A stretch of 64,000 bases of DNA from assembly GCA_033032175.1 (NCBI GenBank), contig CM065323.1, positions 5,270,001-5,334,000 of the forward strand, written 5' to 3'. The stretch's first letter is position 1; the number at the start of each line of letters is the position of its first letter. Shown here in pieces: positions 46,358 through 58,800 of this stretch. The stretch comes from Saturnia japonica. Its lineage: Eukaryota > Arthropoda > Insecta > Lepidoptera > Saturniidae. The notes under the pieces were generated by a model. That model did no database searches, had not been told where the DNA came from, and saw only the letters and a program-made list of their open reading frames with translations. Both the position numbers and the translations under genes were made by a program.

Positions 46358-46687
46358 GTTTTTGTAACTAAATCTACTGTGTTAACTTCTAATAAAAATT
46401 AAATTACTATAAAAAATGGAGTACGTTTTAAGAACTTATTAATATGCCCGTTACAAAAATGTAATGTTTCTCTAAGATATTATAATATTATAAGTAATTT
46501 AAGGCATAAAATACATTATATAGGAGCGAATTGGCTTTTGTTGTACTAAAGGGTTGCACATAAACTTTTGTCTAACTAATTTTGGATAAACTACATTTGG
46601 TAAATCACCAAAACTAGAAAATAAAGAATTAAGCTTAACAATCACCTAAAAATTAAAACATAAAAAGTATATTTATACATTCAAATT
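46358..46687 (+). repeat. Local direct repeat, copy 2 (empty site)
   Basis: Uninterrupted counterpart of 44093-44712. It passes straight from cttattaata to the sequence that lies on the far side of the SINE in copy 1. Confidence 0.75.
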
Positions 46688-46826
46688 ATAGGTATCGGTA
46701 TGTATCAGTGAAAAAGTAATCCATTCGAGTGAACGATAGGGTAGGTAAAGAAAAAAGTCAAATCGTTTACCAAAGGCGCCAATGTTTGCCACCTCGTGTG
46801 TATACATTAAAAGCTTTCTTATGTTA

Positions 46827-46843
46827 TCTCTCTCTCTCTCTCT
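46827..46843. repeat. (TC)n microsatellite
   Basis: About eight TC units in an intron. Confidence 0.8.
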
Positions 46844-47959
46844 ACCTGTGATTATTTTATAGTATTTTTTTCCTTAATTCTTAGTCTGCAATCATCAAGA
46901 AAGATGGCTTAATGTATTAGTTATGCGTTCTTTAATGGGACATGCACTGGTTGGTCATACTAAAATTTATTAGTCTTGTTAGTTAGTAGTAATGTAACCA
47001 TCAGTTTTTTACACTAGTAACCACCAAGGACTTCATTTGCATTACTTACAATATAAAATTTAAAAAGAACAAATATATATCACTAATAATGTAGCATGCT
47101 ATCGATACAATAATTTTTATGACAGTATTTCTAGAGATTGTATCCTGTAAGCATAAAACTTTACCTATTCATAAAATAGTATATATAAGGAAACTCAAAC
47201 TAAACTATTAACAGTATGTTTGTATCCTTTTATCACAATATAAAACAACTCACTAAAAGAAAAATCTATGAAGAATATTGTTGTATCTAATTCAGACTCC
47301 AATAGAATCAATAGTTTTGATCAAAGCCCTAAAGAATAATTAAATATTACTTTTTCAATAAGTATTATAACTTCTGCACAGTATGAATTTTAATTTATGT
47401 AGGTGTAATATTTAGTTACTCAAAAAACATTTCGTGTAATGAAGTTATAAAATTTGCCATATCATGGGAAATGTCATGCCAAATAAAAAGGGTAACACGG
47501 AGAAACTACATAAATAATTCAAAGGAATATCCGTTGTAAAAGCAAAAGTTTCCTTATCTTATTTTAGATAAAATAATCGCTTAATCCCCAATCAAGTCTG
47601 ATTCGTCTTAAATTGTAAATGCTAAGAGAAATTCTTTACAAGAATTTTTATCGGTAGATATTAATTAATTAGCCCATTTTTTTAATATTTGGTAATTGAG
47701 TAATTCTAAATTACGAAAGAATGCAAAGAGTTTAAGCAATAAATATTAACTTTTAAAGACTTCAATTTTCCAATACCATGTTCTTTCTCGTAAAATCAAA
47801 CATATGCGATTTTATAAAAGAATGCCGTTGAACTAAATACACACATAAATATAGTTACCGACCGTAAATAGTTGTACATCGACCTAGAGAGGAAGTTAAT
47901 CGATTACTTTTCGATTAATAAAATGAAATAGTCACAAAACTTCAATATTATATTCGTAC

Positions 47960-48101
47960 CTTTTTCGCGGGGTCCTTATGTTCCTGAACGTATTCCTGCT
48001 TCAAAGGTTCGGTTTGAAGGTCTGGTAGGGAGTGGCTGATTCTGATGGCGGCTTGGCGGGATAGAGAATCGCAGTTGCTTTCCTGAGAGTCTCTTCTAGT
48101 C
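47960..48101 (-). CDS. Syt: Synaptotagmin exon: juxtamembrane linker
   Basis: A 142-base exon with acceptor ttactacag and donor gaaaaag|gtacga. Its first base completes an Arg codon begun in the 49072-49225 exon, and 47 codons follow (TRRDSQESNCDSLSRQAAIR, then ISHSLPDLQTEPLKQEYVQE, then HKDPAKK). It ends on a full codon and joins in phase to VLRQTT of the next exon. The segment is hydrophilic with basic clusters and a SHSLPDL motif, as expected for a cytosolic synaptotagmin linker. No fixed domain is expected here. Support comes from splice sites, phase and position rather than from strong family motifs. Confidence 0.82.
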
Positions 48102-49071
48102 CTGTAGTAAAGTTTTTTTTTAATCCACCATAGTGCTTACTATCACGTACCATACAGCTTTGAGTGATTGACGAACATTCCTGTTATATCGGACATGTAA
48201 AACGTACCAATAAATATATACATTTACCATATTGAAATTTTTTAAACACAAAAAATATGAGATGGGACCTACCTCAAATTTGATAATTTAATACAGTGTA
48301 TTAGTTAATTAATTATAATGAAAAATTGATTAAATTACGTTAAACTTTATTTAACTAATTCTCAAACATACACATTTCCCCGTCTTAAATTACTTTATTT
48401 TATGGCTACGTCTTGTATAGTTATATTTACATAATATATCAAATCGTATTCAGCGTTTTTATTAATTTTGTTTTACAACCACGCCTGGTGTTAACTGATG
48501 ATGGGCTCTTAGGGGATTGGCTTTAAAATCCGACTTCCAGAACATGCTGATATGTGCTTAGTGAATGATTTTTCATTATTCGGATGTTAGGAAATCAGTC
48601 GATCGTTTGATAAAACTTTACCTCCATATAATTCTTAAATCATACTAAGGTAAATTTTTTAGTCTTTAAAAACAATTATTGGTAAAATAAGTAGCTGTAA
48701 TATAATTTTATATTGAGTTTTTGTTTTCGCGGGGTTTCTCACGGTTCATTGTTTGGTCCATTGTTATTTATAATCAACGTAAAATATATTGATTTTTGTC
48801 TACTTCTTTTTTTGTTATTATATTTCGCTAAATACAGGAACATGTATGCATACTTAACAATTCTTGTCACCGCGACAGCCTAACATATTATACTAAGTGT
48901 ATTTTAGCTCTGTAGATTTTAGTTACTCATTTATGATTTAACAGAATTTTAAATCTGGTCATCTACTTGTTATTGGTGAATATGCTACATTGCTGATTGT
49001 TAATGTTAAACTTAGCTGTTAATTATTCATGTGGATAAATGAATACAAATATACCAATGATGATAACATAC
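48102..49071 (-). other. 970-bp intron of the synaptotagmin gene
   Basis: Donor GGGCAG|gtatgtt at 49071 and acceptor ttactacag at 48102. AT-rich. A weak family-B-like trace lies near 48490-48600 (ctgatgatgggctc, then gacttccagaacatgctg), too diverged to call. Confidence 0.75.
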
Positions 49072-49225
49072 CTGCCCATTATCCATCGCCATGTGGCCAT
49101 GCATTGATAGCCGACTGCCGCAAGCAAGACCGCAGCCATCGCTGCCAACAACAGTGCTGCAGCGTAGTCCACAGAGCTTCCACCTACACTCGATTGACTT
49201 TCGAGGCTCTCCGGGCTCCACGCTC
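49072..49225 (-). CDS. Syt: Synaptotagmin exon: transmembrane anchor
   Basis: A 154-base exon (2 nt + 50 codons + 2 nt) with acceptor gttatag and donor ggcag|gtatgtt. The frame giving AWSPESLESQSSVGGSSVDY is followed by a strongly hydrophobic helix AAALLLAAMAAVLLAAVGY and then QCMATWRWIMG. This is a short polar lumenal or extracellular part, one membrane span, and a juxtamembrane Cys that could be palmitoylated. The remaining AG joins the G of the next exon to make Arg, then TRR, a basic stop-transfer cluster. Another frame across the exon is also open but has no membrane segment and breaks the phase. The start codon lies in an upstream exon that I could not identify. Confidence 0.82.
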
Positions 49226-49319
49226 CTATAACAAAGCATACAAAATATGATTTTGTTGGTATTTTATCTCATTAATTGAGAGACGTAGGGCACAGATAAA
49301 TTTCTTAAAATATTTCTCT

Positions 49320-49510
49320 TTACTTGGGGCAGTCCGACTCGTGAAATATTTCCACCTTATACAAGATTGCAGCCAAATATACTTATGTTATTTTGTGTTA
49401 TTTATGTTAGTAGGGTTTCCAGAGCTCAGTGGAGAAGTTGGTTCCAGGTCAACAATGCACTAGTAATACCTATAATATTACAGGTTTACATAGGCTAAGG
49501 TAGCTGCTGC
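49320..49510 (+). repeat. Interspersed repeat, LINE-3'-like
   Basis: Second copy of the family seen at 4515-4690: ttacttggggcagtccgac, a ggtttccagagctcagtgga block, a gcactagtaatacc block, then gtttacataggctaagg. Confidence 0.5.
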
Positions 49511-49919
49511 CTATCAGGACCCTAAGCTTGTTTGCCTCATTATTGATATTCAAAAAACTTAATCTGAAAATACTAAAATAGTCAATATACGAAAAATATT
49601 AATCAAAAACATAATAACATATTAAGCTTGTCGTCAACTAAAGTTAATATTAACGGATTATGTCGTCAAGTTAAATCCTAAAATTAAATTAAATCTTGCC
49701 TTCCAAACTCTTAGGCCAAAGTAAGTTTAATAAAACGACTGATAGAATTAATAATAAGACACTCTGGTAACCCGATAAATTTTAATTTACCATAAAAGAA
49801 TAAATAAGATGATGTCAAACTATATTATCACAATCTCAATAATTTTTAAAATCCAATGATAATAGAAATTTGGGACGAGACGAGACTACTAGATTAAAAA
49901 TATTAAAACACACATATCA

Positions 49920-50115
49920 CAACATACATCACGCCTCTCTCAACGGGTAGGCAGAGACCACGTCCTTCCTCTTGTTACGATCCTAGCATACATTTTTATT
50001 TATTCAACATTCATCAATGTTTTCACGCTTAGAGTAGTTAGAGTAGTTTTAACGAGTTACAGTACACTTGGTATGACCTTTCCTAAGAACGCCCCCGATT
50101 TGATCGACTTTTTCT
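49920..50115 (-). repeat. LINE 3'-end fragment
   Basis: Reverse orientation. The blocks ggtaggcagagaccacgtcc, gttacgatcctagcatacat, attcatcaatgttttcacgc and gcccccgatttgatcgac parallel 21730-21900, the C-terminal end of the LINE relic there. Confidence 0.6.
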
Positions 50116-51169
50116 TTCTTAAAATATTAGGTTCAATTACCGACTCGTTCATAAGTTTTTTTGGAAATCTATGAATGCAGTTTTTCTTGTCTTTAAAATC
50201 GATGTCATGGTTCTTTGAACATATTTCTCTATATCTTATAGTCGCATAGTTCCCTCACAGCCCCATTTAAATGTAACACCCTGCATACATACATACATTA
50301 CTTTTCGTGTACAAAAATTTTATTACAATCGTTTGAGAATAAATATAAACTATTAAACATTCTTTTTCCATTACTAAAAGTACCTATTATTGATTATTCC
50401 AGTATCTTATTAATGGGGAATGGTATATACTTCCCGTGTACAAAGTTTAATTACAATCGCTCAAGACCTTTTTAAGTGAAATTCTGAACACAAAAAATGT
50501 CATATTCCTAACCACTGTCCTTTAAATTGGATGTCTATCACGAAATTTGGATTTATTAATATTAATAGATTAAAAATATATTTGATATGCATATAATCAT
50601 GCGAGATTTATTCAATAACATTAACAGAGTCCACACAAAACTAAATATACCATATAAATAAAATATTTAAAAAAAAGTTCAAAAGGACACGAGAATTCAC
50701 TTGAAATTTTATTTTAAAAATTAAACACTGAAATAAACGAATTGAATTACTTCATACTAAATTATCCTTAGCTTTTGAAAATAATACTTTATTACGTGAT
50801 TTCATGTAAAATATCTTTACATCTGTAATTTTATTAAAGTTACATCGTTATTATAAACAAAATTGCATGAAACAATTAAAAAAATTAAACCTAATTATAT
50901 TAAACTTAAACAGCATTAACTTGAAAAAGTTATCGCAAGACCAATTTGTATTGACAATGAATTTATTTTATAACTATTACGAGCTATTTACTGAGTGGTA
51001 AGACTGTTATTGACTGGATCCCGACCATCATACGCCAGTCCAGCTCTAACACCCAACATACCACATAAAATATCAAAGTTAAGTTATTTCTTATTCTGTA
51101 ATTTGAACAAAATTAAAAATATATTTAATAAGTATTGTAACTATTATACATGCATTTCGTATTTTGATA

Positions 51170-51366
51170 ACCTCATTAGTTTAGCGACTGCTATGCTCGA
51201 GGTCCTTAGTTCAATTCCCAGGTCGAGTAATGTGTTGTTGGGTTTTTCTTTGAAATTGTCAGTAGCAGCTCGGAGTTTAGCTGTGTGCCCGATTAATGTC
51301 AATAGGCTCGCCCCCTATTACATGGAACCTAAAAACATAGCCGGCGAACTGTGGGTGTACATTAAG
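51170..51366 (+). repeat. SINE family A, 3' truncated
   Basis: The head cctcattagtttagcgactg with B-box-like gttcaattcccaggtcgag, then the family body to gtgggtgtacattaa. It stops before the cctctgcctaaccc tail. Confidence 0.75.
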
Positions 51367-52077
51367 GTTACAAGCGTCACTGTATGTTATGTTCAGAATA
51401 TATATGTGTACGAGTGTCGAGCGACACTCCATTACAAGTCCAGTGACCGTGAAAACGTACCATCGTTTAATCACTCTGTCACCGTTGTCGCTGGGGAGGG
51501 CAGTTGCTAACCTATTCGCACAGAAACAATGTACTCTGATTTACATATATGTAAATCCTTACATTCACGACGATATATTTCTTATATTTTTTCAAATCGA
51601 CCAATAAAACAGTCTATTGCCGTCCATCGATAGCAATAGACCACAGGGAGTTTTTGCGGGATCTTGAAGTGACTTTTGTTTTTAATTCATTTACTTAAGT
51701 TTTTGACCGTATATTATGTAAAAAAAATTGGTGGCATTTTGCGTGATATAGTTTGGTTTTGTGTATAAGTGAAGTGGATTATAGATATAAACTAAGAGCA
51801 TGCATTCTGGGACCCCACAAAAACTCCTTAGAAAGTTCTAACAAGAGAGCCACCATCTTGTTACGATACTGAAATCTCATAACACAAGATAACCTCGTTT
51901 GATAATGGCAGTAATGGTCTTTCATTAAAGAGGACTAGTTGCCAAGTCAGGAAGAAGAAGAACCGCTGTCATATTAGTTTTTAAATTATCATTTAAAAAA
52001 TTACCGGTTATTTTAAAGACAAAAATGCTTATTTTGGTTGATCCTTAGAATGTGGACATATGACTATATACTATACG

Positions 52078-52095
52078 ATGACGATGATGATGATA
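52078..52095 (+). repeat. GAT-rich microsatellite
   Basis: gatgacgatgatgatgat run of the kind left by RTE-type LINE tails. No adjoining ORF2 sequence is visible. Confidence 0.5.
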
Positions 52096-52189
52096 GTATG
52101 TACATGAATTTGAAATAACTCTTATGGTTTACTCAGCGTAAGCCATTTAAGCGCCCGAATTGATTCACCATAATTATTGTATTTTTATT

Positions 52190-52440
52190 TTCATGGAACC
52201 TAATTCTTTTTCTATAATAAAAGTAGCCTAAGTTACTCTTTATAACATCAGCTACCGACCAGTGAAAGTCCCGCTAAAATTGGTACAACCGTTTTGGAGA
52301 TTACCCGGGCTCAATAGACAAACATTTTAAAAATGCGTTTTTTATTATAGGTATCGTATATACTTTCTTATGCATTTAGTAAAAAACTGTTATTTTTAAC
52401 ATTACAAAAAACACTTCAATTTTATTCATTGTATAGATAT
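52190..52440 (+). repeat. Repeat family E, 3' part
   Basis: The blocks catggaacctaattc, agctaccgaccagtgaaagt, cccgctaaaattggtacaac and gagattacccggg follow the order seen at 10370-10500. Confidence 0.5.
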
Positions 52441-52678
52441 AGATAATTATGTCAGCCTGTAATTATAGCCTATTCCCGAGAGAAGACACGGGCTTAATTA
52501 CAGCGCCAGTCCACGACGCGACGTTGGTATTATTATAATAATTTCCAACCCCGAGGAATCTATCATCCCTATTTCTCCCACTGTATTGTGGTTATACGAG
52601 TTTATTTCTGAAGGCGTTCAGAGTTCCTCATTATGCTTTTCTTCACCGTCACTCGATACTGTTACTTATTAAAATATT

Positions 52679-52965
52679 GACGGCTCAGCGGTAGCGTGTA
52701 CGGACATCACGTCGATCGATGTGAGTTCGAATCCCTGCCATGAGCCTGAGCTTACGGTGAAGAAAACACCGTGATGAAACCATAGCATGGCGATAGGGCT
52801 TTTTCTAATTCATGGCTAGCTACCACCCTCGACTTGAAAATCTATCGCCAAACAAAATTATAAGTATGCTCCAGTAGCTGCAGTTAAGAGCCAGTCTCCT
52901 TCTAGAGTTAGCGTGTTAACATCTTGGATTACATCGTCACTTAACTTTGTGTGAGATTACGATCA
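52679..52965 (+). repeat. SINE family B, near full length
   Basis: The tRNA-like head ggctcagcggtagcgtgtac with B-box gagttcgaatccctgcc, the body gatgaaaccatagcatggcg and ctagctaccaccctc, and the tail ttgtgtgagattacgatc. Confidence 0.8.
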
Positions 52966-53360
52966 AACATTCATAAAGTTAATTGAAAAAAAATACATCT
53001 AAAATTCTTGCAACACTAATACACATTGACGGTTTCGAATGATCGTCTCTGGGTTCCTCTAGCCAAGAACTTCCATTGTACCGTGCTATAGCATACATAC
53101 ATACTACATTGGAACACTAAACTTTGTTACCAATTAACTTTCACAAGATACCTACCTATATAATATGAGCGTACAAACTAATTTATTTCTGAGCAATTAC
53201 GTTATCAAGGTTTTTCGCAATGTTAGGCTGCTTTTCATCAGGGGTGTGCGAGACAGACGAGCTGTGAGCGAGATCAGAGCTATGCTACGAGACTGCGTAC
53301 CTATATCTATCAAAGCCAAGTGGTGTGGTGGAGCGGGTAAGATGATTTTTTCGTTATAGC

Positions 53361-53642
53361 CACAATCTCACATCTTAATTGACGATGTGGCCCAAGATTA
53401 ACACGCTAAGCCTAGTGGAAAACTGGCACTCAAGTGCAGCTGCCAGAATATACCTATAGGAGCTTAGCGACAAATTTTCAACTTGAGGGTGGTAGCTAGC
53501 CAGGCGGGCATTAGAAAAAGCCCTACCACTATGCTATGGTTTCATCACGATGTTTCCATTCACCGAAACATCAGGCTCAAAATAGCTCAGGGATTCGAAC
53601 TCATATCGATCGAAGCCATGTCTGGACACGCTGCTATAGAGC
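53361..53642 (-). repeat. SINE family B, near full length, inverted relative to 52679
   Basis: Reverse orientation. The tail cacaatctcacatcttaatt lies at the left, the body contains ggtggtagctagccaggcgg and ctatggtttcatcac, and the B-box region gggattcgaactcat is near the right end. It forms an inverted pair with the copy about 400 bp to the left. Confidence 0.8.
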
Positions 53643-54612
53643 TATTATTGCTTCTTAGTATCAATATACTCTATTCAGATCTGCTCCGTACTTTACACAT
53701 TGCTACATCAATCGCATATCCCTAGCTCACATTCATAGCTCGTATATCACACTTCAACGAGTACTGAAAAAACTTCGATGAACCCTTTTCACTCGAGGAA
53801 ACCTATCGCATGATTGTCTCGCTAAGCGTATGTTATAATTTGTATCGTGGTGAATGTCCTATACAATTGTTTGAACTTATCTGCTTGGTCTACGTAGCAA
53901 CAGTTACACGTTAGCGTCCATCATGGCATGAATAAAGAAGTTGGTAAATTCTTACGTTTGCCGTCACCCAGACAATATGTTTCCTCCTTTTTGTGTTATT
54001 GGATCGTTTAAACGAGACATGAAAAAGTGTTTCAGCTGACAGGCATTACATTGACGACTGCCAATGAAATTTTTGCCACCGACGGTAGCCATTGTTTGTA
54101 GACTATAATGTACTTATACTATAATATAAGGTACTTACCATTAAGAGATGTACAGTCATTTTGAGGTGCCAGTATTAAAAAATGGTGAAGGTTATATAAA
54201 ACTCCTAATCAACAAAACCCCACGGTTTACCATCCGTCGCCTTTAAGCATGCTTGCGTGATCCCGTGTCGCTTCGGCGATTAACCCAACAAATAACGGGT
54301 CACTGCACTAAAAAGGTGACTGTTCGCTACCACCCTGTCCTTCAGACGGGCGAACCAGTGAAATTGTAAGATGAAACCTCCACCCTCTAATTCAGCATGA
54401 ACGGAGGAAGGTGGCGAATAAACCCTTTACCATCAAAACTAAGCAAGCTATAATAACAATAATTCTATTGGTGGATGTCATACACATTCCTTGAGCAAAT
54501 CTGTGTAGGAAAGAATACTAATATTATAAGCTTCAAGAGATTTTGTTGGTTTGTTTGTATTCCCTAATCTCTGGAACTATTAGTGAGATTTGAAAATAAT
54601 CTTTCTGCATTT

Positions 54613-55025
54613 GGGGGTGTTCAAGTATTACGTAATGCAATTTTTGAGCTTAAATTTAACGCGCCGTAATATTTTTCTGTACCCCTTCCCTCCCCTCCTT
54701 AAACGTTACGTAACACCCAAGTCGGCAAGTGAGCATGATAACTTTTATAGGCCAAGAACAGCTGATAATGCAAATCTCCCTGTTTTGAGGACATTACAGT
54801 ATGAAATCAATTTAACAACATTTACTACAGCAATAAAGTCGTGGGATTACCCGTAAAACAAATGAAAAGGGTTGCGATCTTGGAAAATTTTAATTGCATA
54901 GTTTTTTTATTTTAAAAAAGAAAACAATGTTACGTAACGTGTTGATTGAACCCCCTTCCCGCCATTGTAACGCATCGTAACGTTTTACAAGAAAAATTGC
55001 GTTACTTAATACTTGAACGACCTCT
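54613..55025. mobile_element. 413-bp MITE with about 33-bp terminal inverted repeats
   Basis: The left end gggggtgttcaagtattacg (continuing taatgcaattttt) and the reverse complement of the right end agaggtcgttcaagtattaa (continuing gtaacgcaattttt) match at most positions. A second inner pair of gttacgtaac words and C-rich blocks (near 54680 and 54950) is also inverted. No transposase; the small plus-strand frame inside is incidental. The target duplication is not clear. Confidence 0.6.
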
Positions 55026-55067
55026 TTTATAGCCTATTCATTGACGGAGGTTATATTATGTTATGTA

Positions 55068-55235
55068 ACTTCACGCTGCGACTTTAAAGAACGGGGTAGT
55101 AAACATGAACGTCAAGCAAACTGGAATGCTGTAAGCAAGTACGGGAAGTGAAAATAATGACAGGCTACACGGATGTGATGGCGACAGAGCAGTGAAGAGC
55201 TATTCCAATAAATTTAATAAGAGTGAAACCGTGGG
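55068..55235 (+). repeat. Repeat family F copy
   Basis: The ordered blocks cacgctgcgactttaaagaa, catgaacgtcaagcaaactg, tgaagagctattccaataaa and gagtgaaaccgtgg are matched at 63560-63715 with more GC-rich filling. Confidence 0.5.
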
Positions 55236-55750
55236 GCACATCTATTACGTACTAGCGATCGCCCTAAGGTCGAGACTCGAATAGCGACTTTTTGATCATG
55301 GACTATCTTCTGTTTGACATTTAAAAACAATAAGTATTATCTACATCACTTTTCGTTGAGTGACAATGTCAATATTTGGGGGGTCTAAGTTCTATGGCAC
55401 TGGTCGGTTTAGGATTCGCAGTATTAATTTATTTAATTTAATATATTAGTAACAGCTATTATAGATAAATTTTAGCTTTCTGCACTACTTTTCTATAAAA
55501 AGTTTAACTATGCCAAATCTCACACTCTTCCGTGCACGCAAAACGCTTAAAATGGTACCGAAAACTTTTGCTTCACGTATTAATTTTTTTTTTATTATTA
55601 TTTGTTTTTTGTTTTATTTTTTGCACTTACATAATATTGCGTATATTATGAGGGTTACAAGATAATATTCATAAAGTTGTACTAATTATTAGGTTCCTTA
55701 ATTACACTGTTTTATTAAACTATATGCGTCGAGCATATTTATATTCTACA

Positions 55751-55852
55751 TAGCATACCATCACGCCTGTATCCCCGATGGGTTGGACAGAGGTGTACTA
55801 ATGTACACCAACAGTTCGCCAGGTATGTCTTTAGGTCCCATGTAATAGGGTG
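55751..55852 (-). repeat. SINE family A, 3' part
   Basis: Reverse orientation. The tail accatcacgcctgtatcccc and the adjoining body to cccatgtaataggg are present; the head is missing. Confidence 0.7.
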
Positions 55853-58800
55853 TTGATGAAAGAGAATTAATAAATAGTTGATGAAGATTCTGAACATGAA
55901 ATATCGCGTATCACACAAAAACTAATGCATACATTTTGATCATTTCTTTTTTGTTATACTCCTTAGATATTTGGTCCTTATCTAAAAAATATTACAATAT
56001 GTTCATAAACAATTTATTCTGCAGTCCACACGAGCGGATCCCCGGGTATAGTTAATCAGAATATAATGATATACTTTTAGTTAGGAATCTATGATTGATA
56101 CACAAAAAATATGGAAGAAAGCTATACCCAATGATACGAAAATTATATAGAATTAAGTTAATAATACGAGTTACTTAATATAAACGATACGAGTTTATAC
56201 TAACTAGATAAATTCTATTATAGCTTTTCAAGTTGTTGATAAGTGAGTTTGTAAGTTTCAATGACAAGAATGATTAATATATTTATAACTCTATATTTAA
56301 ATTAATAAAGTGAAAGTAAAATATATTTAGAATTTATATTATTAATTAATATGAACAAGTTTTTAATATGTTGTGTAATTTATTATACATAAATTATAAA
56401 CTGTGCGAAACAAATGCTACAAATCCCACATAACCGTGCATCTAAACGTTCTGAGTAATTAATTTCCGAAGTTAAATCATACAAATTATTATATATTAAT
56501 ATTAATGATTTACGTGCGTGTTCATATGTGACTTTAAAGGCTTATATCCCTTATTTTGTTAATTAAATTCATTTTGTTTTTGAATATTAAACTCATATAA
56601 TGTTATTTCTTATAATCAAGGCAATATTTTGTTAAATTTTACTTTATAATACTCAAAGTTATACTAATAATTACAAATCATCTAATTAGGTACATAGTAT
56701 TAATAATACATATTTATTTTGTTATTATCATTATTGTAAATATTTTAAAAGAGTTTAGTATTTAATACAATAACTAATACGCAATATTCTAGACCATCAT
56801 TTTTTAATTTCACGGCTGTTCTCACAAGGCGGTCGCCAGAATGATTAAAAGGACATCGAGGCGGTTTCCTCACAATTTACTGGATTAATTCAAACCCAAG
56901 GCAATGTTGAACGTACGCTCTACATACCAGACTCGGGCTATTGACACAGTTACTTTATTAAAAGGAACGATTTACTTTTATTACTTATGTATTTTGTATT
57001 TAATTCAGTAAACAATCTTAAGATCCAACTTCACGTCGTGTCATATCGTTTATCTTCTAAATATAATTATATAAAAGGAAACCGTCACTGACTAACTGAT
57101 CTATCAACTCATAGCTCAAACAACTGAACATATTGGGCTGAAATTTGGCACATCAATTATTATGACGTAGGCATCCGCTAAGAACAGACCTTTGAAAATT
57201 CAACCTGTAAAGGGGTGAAGCGGAGGTTCGATATTTGTATGGTTTTTTTTAACACGGGTGGAGCCGCGGGGCTCAGCTTATCCTTGATATAAGCTTAATA
57301 GCGAATTGTACAAACTAATTGGCCTTAGTATCGTTCACATTTTTAAAATGCTTTACGATAAACAAATTTTTACCTTTTGACTTACATAAATCGGTCATTC
57401 AGTTTTTGAGTTAAATAATGATTTTTTTAATGTCACCATTCGCTATCAGTGGCTCTTGAAATTATAAAGAATACATATGCAGACAGTTCTACTCATTTTA
57501 TTAAAATGGATATAAATATCTACATGTAAATATTCAAATAAAGCGTTTAGATTATATAGCATACTGATAGTTAGATTCTTAAAATGGACATGGGTTTCAA
57601 TCAATCGTAATGTGTTCCAAATAAGTAAGAAGAAGTAGAAAACTACTTTCATTACTTTTAACAGCCTTCTTATATCTAGTTACGGTGCTGAAAGCTACAA
57701 CTGACGAGGGATTTTAGATCCCTGCTTACCATCAGGTACAGAGTAGTAACTTTTCTGTGCTACGGTAAAAAAAAAACAACAAAATATGCATTTATTACTT
57801 ACACATTGATATAATCAGCTTCAGCTCGTAGCTCCGAAAAGTCCTAACAACACACAATTAAACTAGGTGATGTTTTTAAAATTCGAATAAAACAAACACA
57901 ACAAAATAATCTTCCACAGAGAATAATGAAATCGAATGATTGCTGTTTGCTCGACACTGAAACGTAACATCCGGACGGACGAGATAACACACCCACGGAA
58001 TATTTTGTTTAAAATATATACATTTCGTAAATAATTAATAATACGTTTTATTTCATTAGTATAACAATTTGTAGTACTAGCTGAGCACATTGCTTATTAC
58101 ACACTAATTAATTATTTTCATCTCGTAATTATATTTTTCATTTTATATACATCTTTATTCACATAAGATTTAACAAAATTCAATTAAATGAAAAAATACT
58201 GAATTATATTGTATTCTTATTATAATATACGCAGCGAACAAAGCAAACGTATTGCGAAACATCCCATTTTATTTATTAAATTGAAGGTAGGTAAAAAGAC
58301 CATATACAAGTACGTTTTACACAACAGTAGTTAAAATACATGGACAACTATGAATTGGATGTGGCTTCTTGTTAGTTTAGTTTTTTTTTTTTTTTAACGC
58401 TGACATATTTGCTCCTTCTTTAATATTTTTGGGCAGTTTATTTTATTGTTGTACACTTTCACAAGAGATGTTTTTGTGATTTCCCAAGTGATAATTTGTC
58501 CTTGGATGGCTTAAGACTAAATTATGTTATCGAAGTATTGATAATAATTGCAGGACTACAGATTTATTAATATAGAAGACACATTTTAAGTGATTTTACT
58601 CTTTTTCCCTATGAAGTAAAGTATTATTTATTAATACTAATAACATGAAAGTAATCCATCTTACACTTCATCAGATAAAACTAATGAAATATATTAACAA
58701 TTCAATATAAATATTAAATTATTTACATAAATTTTAACAATTTAATAGAGTTTTCTAAGTCTATTCATTAACGGTTTTATTATATATCGCAGACTAGAAC

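Larger units (their letters stand above)
39685..47959 (-). other. About 8.3-kb intron of the synaptotagmin gene
   Basis: It runs from the donor at 47959 (aaaag|gtacga) to the acceptor at 39685. It holds one SINE of each family, a repeat tail at 42270-42515, a local duplication (44093-44712 and 46358-46687) and a (TC)n run. The remainder (about 40660-42270, 42520-44090, 44720-46350, 46850-47950) is AT-rich and shows no recognisable gene. Confidence 0.7.

Noticed and set aside
49027..49239. Minus-strand frame reading SVEPGEPRKSIECRWKLCG across the transmembrane exon.
   Set aside because: That frame has no membrane segment and does not keep phase with the next exon. The alternative frame gives the expected hydrophobic helix and a correct splice phase.
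53165..53359. 64-codon plus-strand frame with a fairly complex sequence (RGVRDRRAVSEIRAMLRDC).
   Set aside because: Short, abuts a SINE, and no family is recognised. It could be a repeat fragment; too weak to call.
56021..56050. Vector-like polylinker: ctgcag ... ggatccccgggta resembles a cloning-vector multiple cloning site.
   Set aside because: Only 13 bases match contiguously, no further vector sequence follows on either side, and the surrounding gtccacacgagc words look like ordinary lepidopteran repeat.
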